From Gordionus sp. m RMFG-2023 (lineage: Eukaryota; Nematomorpha; Gordioida; Chordodea; Parachordodidae): DNA of 64,000 bases. Location of the stretch: positions 13,865,366-13,929,365 of the forward strand of contig NC_088777.1 in NCBI RefSeq assembly GCF_954871325.1. Reading direction: 5' to 3'. This document shows, piece by piece, positions 15,201 to 23,090 of the stretch. The notes below the pieces were generated by a model. That model made no database searches and had not been told where the DNA came from. It saw nothing but the letters and a program-made list of their open reading frames with translations. The number at the start of each line of letters is the position of its first letter. Within the stretch, counting starts at the first letter, position 1. The translations under genes were made by a program, and so were the position numbers.

Positions 15201-17215
15201 GGGTTGGCCAGTTTTCCCTTTGATTTTTCTTTTTCATCTTTGACGGTCAGCATCAATATTTGTAAGATTATTTTTTATATTATATAGTTATTTTTAATAT
15301 ATTTTTTAAAATAAAGAAAAGTTTAATATTTAAAAAATAAGTTATTGAACCCTGAAGCCTGAACCCTAAATTTAAAAAAAGGGTTTCGGTTTGGGTTCAC
15401 TAAAATATCGAGAGTTCTGGTTCACAGCCCTGGTTAAAATTACTATAATGTATAATCTAATTATCGAACCTTGAATGAATTAATAAGTTAGAGATGCCAT
15501 TCGCGTATTTTTAAAAAAAATAGAATGAATAAAAACTTGAAACATTTTTTGATAGTATTTTTTTTAAATTTCCGATATATGGAGGTTTTTAATCATTTCA
15601 AATACCGAAAATTCTATGTTTTTAAAAAAATGTTAACGGTGTTTCTGAAAAGGGACTCTATGTGAAATGTGACTTAAAAATACTAAAATATTTAATGTCA
15701 CAGAAAAGGAGGAATTAATTTTTTTTGTAGCTGAAAGGGCAAAGAATTTGTTTTTTTCATTTTTAATAAAATGTAAAATTTATTATCAAAATTGCTTTTA
15801 TTTTTTATTAACCTTATTTTTAAATGATTCAATTCAAATATCATAATATCATTTTTGTAATTCATGATATCTTGTTGAAAAGTGATTATTTTTTTGATTC
15901 AGTTTAACGTTACTTATCCTAATCCTAGCTGCCCACACTATCAGTACCACTAGGGGGATCTAAGAGAAATGAATTGAACCATTAGAAATAAGGGATTTTT
16001 GATCAGTTTACGATGATTAAATATAAGTTTGCCAAATATTTTTTTACCCCTCAATAGTGTCGTCACAGTTTAGCATTCACGATCTTTAAATGGTTATTTG
16101 ATTATTAAGTGTACCTTTTTTTTCAATTTTTGATCAAAAGCTAGTTTAGAAGTGTAATTATATTATTAAGAGTCTCATAGATTATAAAGAGAAATTATAA
16201 GCTGAAAATTAATTTTAAATATTTTATCCCCAATCCAAAAATCAATAAAATTCGTCTATTTCTTAGAAACATGGCCAAACAGTCAGTTACGACCAATTGC
16301 ACGAAATGCTTAGCGAGGTGGATTTGAACAAGAATGGTCAGATCGAACTCAGCGAATTTTTACAAGTAAATGCGAACGACGAAATTTGGATTTAATTTTT
16401 GAAAATAAAATATATTGAATGCATAAAAAGCAGAGACTTGCAAACCTAGCCCGAACGATCCGTGTTTTAATTTGTTTAAATATACCCTGGCCGAACCTTA
16501 AAAATTTTTTTTTAAATACCCGCGCCCGGCCAAGCCTAATATTTTTAAATTAAATCGTCATTATTAACTATAAAAATTAAAAATAAATATAATATATTTT
16601 TAAAAAATTTGGGCCGGGCCAAACCTAAAAATTATAAACCCGGGAAATTTTTTTAAATAAATTCCGTCGAAATATTTTTTAAAAAATCCAAATGGCGGTA
16701 CAAATAGTACCTCTCTGATTTTTTTAAAGAATCCAGGTCAGACCATGCAAATAGTATCTCTGCAGGACTCTGATAGAAAACTTTAAACGGTTATGAAAAT
16801 ATTAAAAAAAATTGGCTGCTAGGTTTGAGAAAATATTAAGGGAAACAAAATTGAGGACAGATTAAGATCAGGAATATTCAATTTTATTTTGCGGAGCATA
16901 AGTTAATCTAATAGGGGATTCTTGTTAAATATCTTCGAAAATAAGGAAAATATTTTTAAGATTATCATTACAGATTGCCATATAAAACAGTAATCGATTC
17001 ATGTGGATTTAAGACTAACTGAAAAGGCCAATCAAAATGAAAATAAGCTGCGTTTTTATTATATATAAAATATGTTTTTTATAAATAAATACTTATATTT
17101 AATTTAGCTGATGTACGGATTGAAGACGGGAACTGTGTCTAGCAACAGGTTTGCCTTAGCCGCCCAAATTAGTGCGCATAACATCAGTGTTGATAGGAGT
17201 GGGGGCGGAGTTTAA
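223..17215 (+). CDS. GPD2: Mitochondrial FAD-dependent glycerol-3-phosphate dehydrogenase, 3' 13 exons (5' partial)
   Basis: Oxidises glycerol-3-phosphate to dihydroxyacetone phosphate at the outer face of the inner mitochondrial membrane and passes electrons to ubiquinone (glycerophosphate shuttle). Exons: 223-320, 1420-1583, 4298-4486, 4606-4750, 4830-4915, 8143-8250, 8299-8436, 8602-8786, 9452-9583, 10720-10878, 11132-11320, 16267-16365, 17108-17215. All junctions are GT..AG, phases match, and the total is exactly 600 codons including TAA. The product follows vertebrate GPD2 from about its residue 150 to the end. Diagnostic pieces are [64 protein letters not shown] and the FAD-site stretch [12 protein letters not shown]. 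Near the C-terminus come two EF-hands: the first loop (exons 11-12) is degenerate, while the second ([12 protein letters not shown]) is canonical. The mitochondrial presequence and N-terminal FAD fold lie upstream of the window. Introns carry several transposons but no exon is disrupted. Exon boundaries come from homology and splice consensus, so an edge could be off by a codon. Confidence 0.96.
321..1419. other. GPD2 intron, no recognisable element
   Basis: Donor GTTATA at 321, acceptor CCCCAG ending at 1419. The exons on either side join as AA|A to make the Lys of a YKWWQ motif, which fixes both edges. The intron is AT-rich; a - strand open frame at 526-720 shows no family features and is taken as chance. 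Confidence 0.7.
3001..3240 (+). pseudogene. hAT transposase C-terminal dimerisation remnant
   Basis: A 65-residue frame ending at 3198 contains [20 protein letters not shown], the conserved hAT C-terminal motif (PSSA..ER.FS), after an acidic FFENECPDF stretch. The frame stops soon after the motif and no DDE catalytic part is recognisable upstream, so this is a fragment. Its closest relatives in the window are the remnants at 37277-37671 and 40970-41130, which share IKYNT.(I/L)PSSAPVER. Confidence 0.75.
3395..3600. repeat. Minisatellite, about 55-bp unit, about 4 copies
   Basis: Four degenerate tandem copies of a unit reading roughly GTTAAAGATAAAAAAG, then T-run, then CCCCCTCTTTTATTAT. It lies inside the hAT relic, right of its transposase remnant. 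Confidence 0.6.
3600..4040 (+). other. GC-richer block, possible LTR relic
   Basis: This block stands out from the AT-rich intron. It has a GGTCCGGGAGACCACC stretch near 3735, a TATAAAAGGGACG promoter-like box near 3915, and a ...TATCA/TGACCCGATCGC junction near 4037 that resembles an LTR end followed by a primer-binding site. No partner LTR and no clear left edge were found. If it is an LTR it is a solitary old fossil inserted in the hAT relic; another kind of promoter-bearing repeat is equally possible. Confidence 0.25.
5934..6001. repeat. Inverted repeat with ACGAATTCGCG arms
   Basis: ACGAATTCGCG on the left and CGCGAATTCGT on the right flank about 40 bases, giving a potential hairpin in AT-rich intron DNA. 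The right arm plus downstream bases (GCGAATTC, then CTAACT, TGAATG and a G-run) recurs near 29455-29495 in a SEC62 intron, so this is probably part of a dispersed non-coding element. Confidence 0.55.
6895..7045 (+). repeat. Dispersed repeat, copy 1
   Basis: Shares an ordered set of words with 34895-35045: CACGTTGGT, AAGAAA.CCGA.AAAAC, TCGTTAC/TTGTTAC, GGGAGGACA/GGAGGGCAT and TTGTTTG, followed in both by TATATAAAT. The two copies are diverged and 28 kb apart. No coding meaning was found. Confidence 0.5.
8787..9451. other. GPD2 intron with echoes of the next exon's start
   Basis: Donor GTTCAT at 8787, acceptor TTTCAG ending at 9451. Two places (about 9195-9225 and 9310-9345) repeat the pattern T-rich tract, then TAG, then ACATTTGG..ACA.A, resembling the true acceptor and first bases of the following exon. 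Otherwise AT-rich and unremarkable. Confidence 0.5.
9584..10719. other. GPD2 intron, no recognisable element
   Basis: Donor GTAAAA at 9584, acceptor AAAAG ending at 10719. It contains a short (TA)n run near 9985-10003 and a run of ten G near 10598. No transposon ends were recognised. Confidence 0.6.
11406..13360. mobile_element. Tc1/mariner (IS630) superfamily transposon with 124-bp inverted ends
   Basis: Begins CAGTGAAAGGGGGGATA and ends with its complement TATCCCCCCTTTCACTG, flanked on both sides by TA (11404-11405 and 13361-13362), the target preferred by this superfamily. The terminal repeats are about 125 bases long (11406-11530 and 13237-13360) and nearly identical; only a handful of differences can be seen by eye, so insertion looks recent. 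At 1955 bp with a central transposase frame, the element is nearly complete apart from a frame break. It sits in the 4.9-kb GPD2 intron between exons 11 and 12. Confidence 0.92.
11626..12857 (+). pseudogene. Tc1/mariner-type DDE transposase, one frame break
   Basis: Two consecutive open segments (11626-12114 and 12147-12857) in different frames make up one transposase. The first holds a helix-turn-helix around [20 protein letters not shown], which would bind the terminal repeats. The second carries the DDE nuclease: first Asp in LDETGIN, second in [10 protein letters not shown], and the Glu in [11 protein letters not shown], with 30 residues between second Asp and Glu. The C-terminus ends naturally near the right inverted repeat. 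The shift near 12115-12146 could be a mutation or a small unrecognised intron; as it stands the copy is probably inactive, although its terminal repeats look able to be used in trans. The start codon is uncertain because the first about 60 residues lack recognisable features. Confidence 0.85.
13361..14590. other. GPD2 intron between transposons
   Basis: AT-rich intron between the Tc1/mariner element and the hAT MITE. No gene, tandem repeat or terminal inverted repeat recognised. Confidence 0.5.
14591..15432. mobile_element. hAT-type MITE (842 bp)
   Basis: Inverted ends CAGGGCTGTGAA and TTCACAGCCCTG are flanked by the 8-bp direct duplication GTTAAAAT (14583-14590 and 15433-15440), the hAT signature. 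Subterminal regions carry repeated GGTTC/GAACC words (AACCGGGTTCAGGGTTC on the left, TGAACCCT and GGGTTTCGGTTTGGGTTC on the right). A 79-residue open frame inside (14817-15056) has no transposase feature, so the element is non-autonomous. Confidence 0.88.
15433..16266. other. GPD2 intron, 3' part
   Basis: AT-rich sequence up to the acceptor TCTTAG at 16261-16266. Nothing recognised. Confidence 0.5.
16366..17107. other. Last GPD2 intron, GC-rich word cluster
   Basis: Donor GTAAAT at 16366, acceptor TTTAG ending at 17107. At 16440-16680 there are repeated GCCCGGCC/GGGCCGGGCC-like words, resembling the subterminal repeats of hAT elements in this window, but no matched ends or target duplication were found. 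Confidence 0.4.
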
Positions 17216-18839
17216 ACCGCCATGTCATGTATAAAGATTTAGCTAAAATTGAGCATAATAATTTTTTCAAAATTTCTATTTTTTTATTTAAAAAAATTTT
17301 CCTACTTAAGCTATATTTATTTATCAATATTTGCTCTTGAAATAATTTATTTAAAAAAAACAGTTTAAACTGTCATTTTGCTTGTAAATTTACTTAAAAC
17401 TGAAATATTGCTAAACTTTTCGCGCTCACCTTTTTGTGCTCTTTATTTTCTTTCATTTTTTTGGGCTTCACTTTTACTAATTTATTCTTTAATAATTGCG
17501 AAAATGTTATTTATATGTAAAAAGAGGAAGTTTAACATTAGTTTTAAATAACGGAAGAATATTTATTCGGCTGTTAATATTTAAAAATTATACGCAAATA
17601 TTTGTATTTTTTTTCTCATCCTTGTTTTTTTTATTGTCTCTCATTTTTCTTGAAATCCTTATTAAATTTGAATATGCAATACATTATTGTCCAATTTTAT
17701 TATTCTCCATTTACAAAATCTTATTTTAACAATTTTAAACGATTATATTTTACTATTAGTTTATACTTTCTCATTTGCGCTATTTTTTATTCATTTTTTT
17801 AAAAATAATAATTTATTTATATTACTATTTTTATTTTTGGTTACTGTTGTTTTCCTTTAATTGATAATTTGATTTTTTATCTCTAAATCTTCTGATATTT
17901 CATTTTTTTAAGAAAATATAAATTGGTATTTTTTTTTGAAAATACGATTTTAAAAAATTATAATTTCATATTTTAATAATGCAATCTCTTAAATACTCCA
18001 TATCCTATATGTAAGCCTTAAATTCAATTAATTGCTACCTAAAAACCATTTTTTTTACATGTCCAATTTATTTTTAAATCTTATATTAAAATAAGCATTA
18101 GTATGAAAAGAAATTTACGCTTTAAAAAAAATATATTTACATGAATATATTCGCATATTTATAATTATACTTTTTTAAATAAACTTAATTATCAAATATT
18201 TTTATTTTGTCAATCATATGGGAAAAGAGAAAACAGAACATTCTATAATTATTTTCATATGTAATTTTTTTTAATGATCAAATAGATCCGTGGTGTTACT
18301 TTAAGTTATACTTTTTAAACCAAACTTCACGATTTCAAAAAAGTGTAAGATTATATATGTTATGTGTGTCGCTTTTTATGTAAAGTGTGGAATCATTTTT
18401 TATGATAAGCAAAGTCATTTTTGTGATTAATATTTTTTTCAATTTTTTTTGCGCAATCATTCTTTTAATATATTATTATTTAAAAGATATATAAAAATTG
18501 TTATTTTTAGATTAATGATTTCTTTAATAAATATATATTTATTTTTATAATGAATATAAAATGGCAGAAAAAAAGAAATAAAATCATTATATTTGTCCTC
18601 GAATTTCTTTTAGAAATTTTGGGCTGTTGAAAAGCAAACAATTAAAAGGTGAAAGAAAAATAGAGAGGAATAAATATTTTTTTTTAAATCTATCTAAAGA
18701 AGACGTCATATTTATTCATAATTATATTTATCAGAAGACTTCATATTTATTCATTAAAAATATCTAATACTTATTCATTAAAAAAAATATAAAGATTATA
18801 AATAATAATTATCCATCTTCATATATTCTTCACCCCAAA
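17216..18839. other. GPD2 3' flank / intergenic
   Basis: Sequence after the GPD2 stop, presumably including its 3' UTR. No perfect AATAAA lies close behind the stop. Small open frames (17496-17802) are T-rich and hydrophobic by composition only. Nothing else recognised. Confidence 0.5.
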
Positions 18840-19008
18840 AGTCATCTAAAGAGAGCTCCATTGTTCCTCATCAACCCACGTGATGATCACGTGTTTTTCT
18901 CTATCACCAAGGTAATCTTAATTCTCCTGTCAGAAAATAATTGGCATTTGATGTATTATATTAAATTTATTTCTTCTTTTCTTCAACAGCTACAACACTA
19001 TCAATAAG
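18840..19008 (+). other. Possible terminal exon pair of an unrecognised gene
   Basis: A GC-richer open stretch ends at 18911 in a consensus donor (ACCAAG|GTAATC). A 77-base intron follows, with a very strong pyrimidine tract and acceptor (CTTCTTTTCTTCAACAG, ending 18989), then a 19-base segment and another GTAAAA. Reading through the junction gives ...FLINPRDDHVFFSITK then LQHYQ and a stop. Alternatively these are 5' untranslated exons of SEC62, whose start codon lies 4 kb downstream. A competing - strand reading also exists. Only the splice signals are persuasive; no homolog was recognised. Confidence 0.3.
18877..18893. promoter_or_regulatory. Perfect palindrome with two CACGTG E-boxes
   Basis: CACGTGATGATCACGTG is a 17-base palindrome: two CACGTG boxes (one CACGTGA, one TCACGTG) separated by TGA. 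bHLH-zip factors of the Myc/MITF/TFE class bind such E-boxes. Whether this is regulatory or a coincidence inside a possible exon cannot be decided from sequence. Confidence 0.3.
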
Positions 19009-19767
19009 GTAAAAACCAATATTCTTTTTGATTAAAATTTAATTATATATATATTAATTAATAATTTTTTGGATATAAAGATTTAATTAACAAAAAACCT
19101 ATCCTTGATTAAAACTTTATAATATATAACAACGGCTGTTAATTCAATGTATTTTTATGCTTAACATATGTTGCATGTTTGAGTTGAAGACGATAATGGT
19201 TATAGCTTTTACCTTGTTGGACCTATAGACTTATATTAATATAGACAGTTTAAAACCCATTTCTATAATGTTATAAAAATATTACTGATTTGTCAGCTAT
19301 TTGCAATGATGATTTTAACGTTAAATATTTTATGTATTTATGAATTTTTTTTATTTAAATCGCCTATAAATAATAATTGTAAGATATAACATTTTTTAAA
19401 TAGATATTGTAAAGTCGCTAAATATTATCAAATAAGATTAATGTACAGTTTCCAATTTATATTAGTTAAAAAAGTCCTTAAAAATCAAAATTAAATTTTA
19501 TTATCTTTTTTTCAAATTAACATAAATTTAACATTAAAAAGTTATAATTACAAAAACGCTTTTATATAAAAAAACAAAATCAATAATAGTTATTACATAA
19601 AGTTATATTACAAAAAAATATGCATTACAAATTATACATATGATTAGAATACCTCCCTTATTTTTCTGAGATATTCTCAATGCCTATTCTGCAAAGTTAT
19701 TTATAAAATAAAAAATATTACATTATTAATTCGTATTCTGTCATTATTGGCCTACTTAATTACATGG
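19009..19767. other. Intergenic AT-rich DNA
   Basis: No gene or repeat recognised between the candidate exon pair and the small - strand open frame. Confidence 0.5.
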
Positions 19768-20046
19768 TTATGTTATTATCATCTCCGCGAATTCATCTTG
19801 GACTTCTTCGGTATTGTTCTCAGAATTCGGCATCGTTGTATGGGGTTTATAGAAAGTATGTCTCCTAATCCTTGGCGCTTCTAAGCGCCTCCCATTTAGA
19901 GGATCTTTTCGGACAGTCTGTAACTTAGGGGTTGTGTGTGTAAAATTAAAAGTTTGAACATCATTGTAGAAGATAAAAAAAAACAGTTGAATTAAAAAAA
20001 AAATGATAAATAGAATAATGAAGGGTATGAAGATTGAAACAAACAT
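19768..20046 (-). CDS. Small predicted single-pass membrane protein or terminal exon, unknown
   Basis: A 92-residue frame. Residues about 3-28 are strongly hydrophobic (FIPFIILFIIFFLIQLFFFI), followed by a polar tail rich in basic residues (VRKDPLNGRRLEAPRIRRHT) and an acidic end (NTEEVQDEFAEMIIT). The tail is markedly less AT-rich than the surroundings and looks coding. The hydrophobic part is T-rich in DNA and could instead be an intron pyrimidine tract ending at a TTACAG acceptor just before the tail (on the - strand, near 19924). In that case only about the last 50 codons would be a terminal exon of a gene extending to higher coordinates. I do not recognise the family. Confidence 0.4.
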   Translation of the reverse strand: MFVSIFIPFIILFIIFFLIQLFFFIFYNDVQTFNFTHTTPKLQTVRKDPLNGRRLEAPRIRRHTFYKPHTTMPNSENNTEEVQDEFAEMIIT

Positions 20047-20439
20047 GTAATAACATGATTTATGGTTCCTTTATTCATTTCCATTAAATATAAAATATTA
20101 AATTATAAAGCGAAAATATATTAAATTAACATTATATAAAGATAATAGTAAAAAACTATGATAAATTAAAGTTAAAAATAAAGAAAAATTAAAAAAGAAT
20201 TCTTTCCAAAAACTGAAAAGTGAATTATATCCACAAAATTACTATATATATCTTTCCTTCAAAATTTACAATTTCGAAATATCCTCATTTACATAGTCTA
20301 TAATATGAAATTAAGTAATATCGTAACAATTCTTTTAATTTGAATAAGACATTTTCTGTCTAAAAATATTTATCCAATATTACAACAGTGTGGTCTTGAT
20401 TATACGCTTCAACACTAACGGGTGATATCGTTATCTAGG
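20047..20439. other. Intergenic AT-rich DNA
   Basis: No gene or transposon end recognised. Confidence 0.5.
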
Positions 20440-20690
20440 TTTTGGCGTTATAATAGTATTTTGTTCCTATCCATTTATTTTGATTGTTTGAACCGCTTGT
20501 GGCTTTATGTCCATTTCCTCTACATGAATAGCATACGAGGCGAGTCAGCTGTGACCTAATTTGTTGTGGTTGCCCAAACATTGAATGGACGGAAAGTTGT
20601 ACTAGCAAAAAAGCTTTTATAATCCTTTCAGATGCCCTATTGGATATTTGATCTATGAGTTCTGACCAGGTTTAGAAAATGAACTCTTCA
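20440..20690 (-). mobile_element. LTR retroelement gag fragment (fossil)
   Basis: The - strand encodes a piece resembling the nucleocapsid end of a gag protein, with a zinc-knuckle-like CYSCRGNGHKAT. It is a broken fragment with no LTRs found nearby. It and the integrase fragment to its right are on the same strand but not in the gag-to-integrase order of one element, so they are either two insertions or a rearranged one. Confidence 0.5.
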
Positions 20691-21059
20691 TGGAAGCAGT
20701 AGTATTTATTTGCAACATCATATTCGGCATTCTCACATAATATGTTTCCATATATATTTTACTTAATTTACAATATTTTTTATAAATTAAATTTTTTCTT
20801 TTACAAAAACAAATTTTTTTTTAACTCTATCAACAATGTTGATAAAATATCTCGTTATTTTTCAATTTTTACTTTTACCCACATTTTAGCTTAATTAATT
20901 TAAATAACTTTTTATAAGGATTTCCCAATTTATCATCAGCTATTTCATTATTTGATTTAAAATTAATTCCCCAATCATCTCCCGTATAATGTTAATATTT
21001 AATCATTTTCCACTCATATTATCCTTGAATATAACATCTCCCCTCCTTTACATTCCTCT
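20691..21059. other. Intergenic DNA between retroelement fragments
   Basis: AT-rich; no coding signal recognised. It may be non-coding parts of the flanking fossil elements. Confidence 0.35.
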
Positions 21060-22090
21060 CTAGGCCTCAATTGATCTTGATGTCTATTATAACGCCTTGC
21101 GCTTTAAAATTGATTTTTTTTCCCACCCTCATTCATCCATTTAAATCCCCTTGAACATCAACATATACATTATTAACCTATTCGAAATTATTCAACTTTA
21201 ACTCGTATCCAACTTTTTAGTTTCTTTCTCTCCTTAATTAATCCAGCATTAACAAAGTGTTTCCTCACAAAAATCCTTCCTCTGACACCTCCTTTTCATT
21301 CTTACTATTATTATAGAACAATTGTTATAACCATCTTCTCCCTCCATACCTTTCTTTTCCATCCACAATTTTATCACTGCAACCATTCTCTCGGCTTCAT
21401 CGCTGGAGCTGGGAAGGTTATGCATCTCACAAAACGCCTTAAACGCTACACTTGTAAAAGCTTTTCCTTAAACCTCCTTTTCATCTTACTATTATTATTT
21501 GAGATAACCAACTTTCACTGTCTCCATACTTTTCCTTTTATCCATAATTTCGCTACTTCAACCATTCTCACAGCTTGACCGTTAGAGCTGGGATAATTTA
21601 GAACCGTGACCACGTGTCTAATACCATGCATATCACAAAGCGCCGTAAACGCTACACTTGTAAATGCCGTTCCAACATCAGTTACTATGATCTTTACCAT
21701 TCCATACTTCCCAAAAAAATTCTTTAATCTCTCTTTAACTATAATTGAAGTTAATTCCGTAACTTTAATTCAATCAATCCATTTGGAAAATACATCCACT
21801 ATAAGATAATAATACTTCTTCTATTCAAAAAAAGGAGGTATCCGTTCACATACCTGTGATGTCTCCTTCATTTTTACACGTTTTACACTCGGCACACTTA
21901 TCCAAAAATATTCTGCATCGATGGCCACCATACATATTTTCTTGCCTATTGTTTCATTCTACTTACCCCTGATATCCCATACGCAATAACTCTCCACTTA
22001 ATTACTTAGTCTTCGTGGTACTATATTCCGATTCCCTCTCACCAAGCAGTCCTCTATAATTCTTTTCTCCTGTTCCATCAAACTTCCAAC
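21060..22090 (-). mobile_element. Ty3/Gypsy-like integrase fragment (fossil)
   Basis: The - strand encodes pieces of a retroviral-type integrase core, with IIVTDVGTAFTS and a following YPSSNGQA.RMVE region, preceded by cysteine-containing text typical of the N-terminal zinc-binding part. Part of the core (about 21340-21440) is duplicated in tandem relative to about 21515-21665. The copy is broken, without recognised LTRs, and old. It resembles the integrase region of the element at 49266-56061. Confidence 0.7.
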
Positions 22091-23090
22091 GGTTTAATAT
22101 TTTCGCGATATTTATATATAAATCTATATTTAATTTACAGCCTCCTAAAACATCTTGTAAAGTAATATAAATTGATTAGGTAAAATAATATAATAGAAAG
22201 TAATATAATAATATAATACGTAAATTGATTAAGTAAGCTTTGTCACTAATCTGTAAAAATTATGTTAGATAAATTTATTAAACAAAAACACTAAAAATCT
22301 TTAGAAGAAATAATTAAGCAAATATATAGAAGCCTTACGTTATTTACACGGTAAGAATGCCATATTAGAAATGAATCATTTAGTGACTAGAAATTAAGGA
22401 CCAGAGTGATATGATGAAAGCAATTAAGATTTTATATATTATTGTCGCACCACCTTTAGTTGGTATATTATATCATAACATAATAGTAGTTTGTAGTACT
22501 AGTAACAACAAAAATATACTGGTATTAAAAATTTAACTCAAAAATGTTATTCAAAGAAGAAAAAATGGCTTTCCTAAAACATGTAGAAAAAGGAAAAAAA
22601 ATATCTAATAAAGATTACATCCATTGGAAAGAATAATACGATGTTTAATAATCATATTTTTTTTATTAAAAAAAATAGATGGTATTAAAGAATTGGAATA
22701 AAATTTTTACTTATATTTATTATCAAACGCATTGATTAGTAAAGTTAATTAAAATATTAATTGTAATATTTTCTAAAACTATCAAATATGTCTATAAAAG
22801 TGGTAATTTGTCTAATATTTTATAATAGTGAATCAACTATATATTTACTTACTTTATAAAGAGATATCTTATACTTGTTTGGACTTTGGAAATATTTTTA
22901 GGAAGAAGCATGGTTATTAAATTTAAAAATGAATACATACATCACTTTTCGATACAGCGTATCACTAAAACCTTAGAATTTTCAATTAAATTTCAATCAT
23001 TCAATCAACTGTCACCATTAGGAATGTAACTCATTCAAATAGTATATTATTTAGAGCGTTACATATATAAGATTAGATTAACCTTAGAAT
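22091..23090. other. SEC62 upstream region
   Basis: AT-rich, with a short self-similar stretch at 22165-22225 (repeats of AAGTAATATAATA). It presumably holds the SEC62 promoter and 5' UTR, but no TATA or initiator motif can be assigned with confidence in this composition. Confidence 0.4.

Noticed and set aside
16440-16760. Possible hAT MITE with GCCCGGCC words in the last GPD2 intron
   Set aside because: CAGAGA-type ends can be paired only weakly and no target duplication flanks them.
17496-17802. Overlapping + strand frames after GPD2
   Set aside because: Low-complexity T-rich sequence; membrane-like residues arise from base composition.
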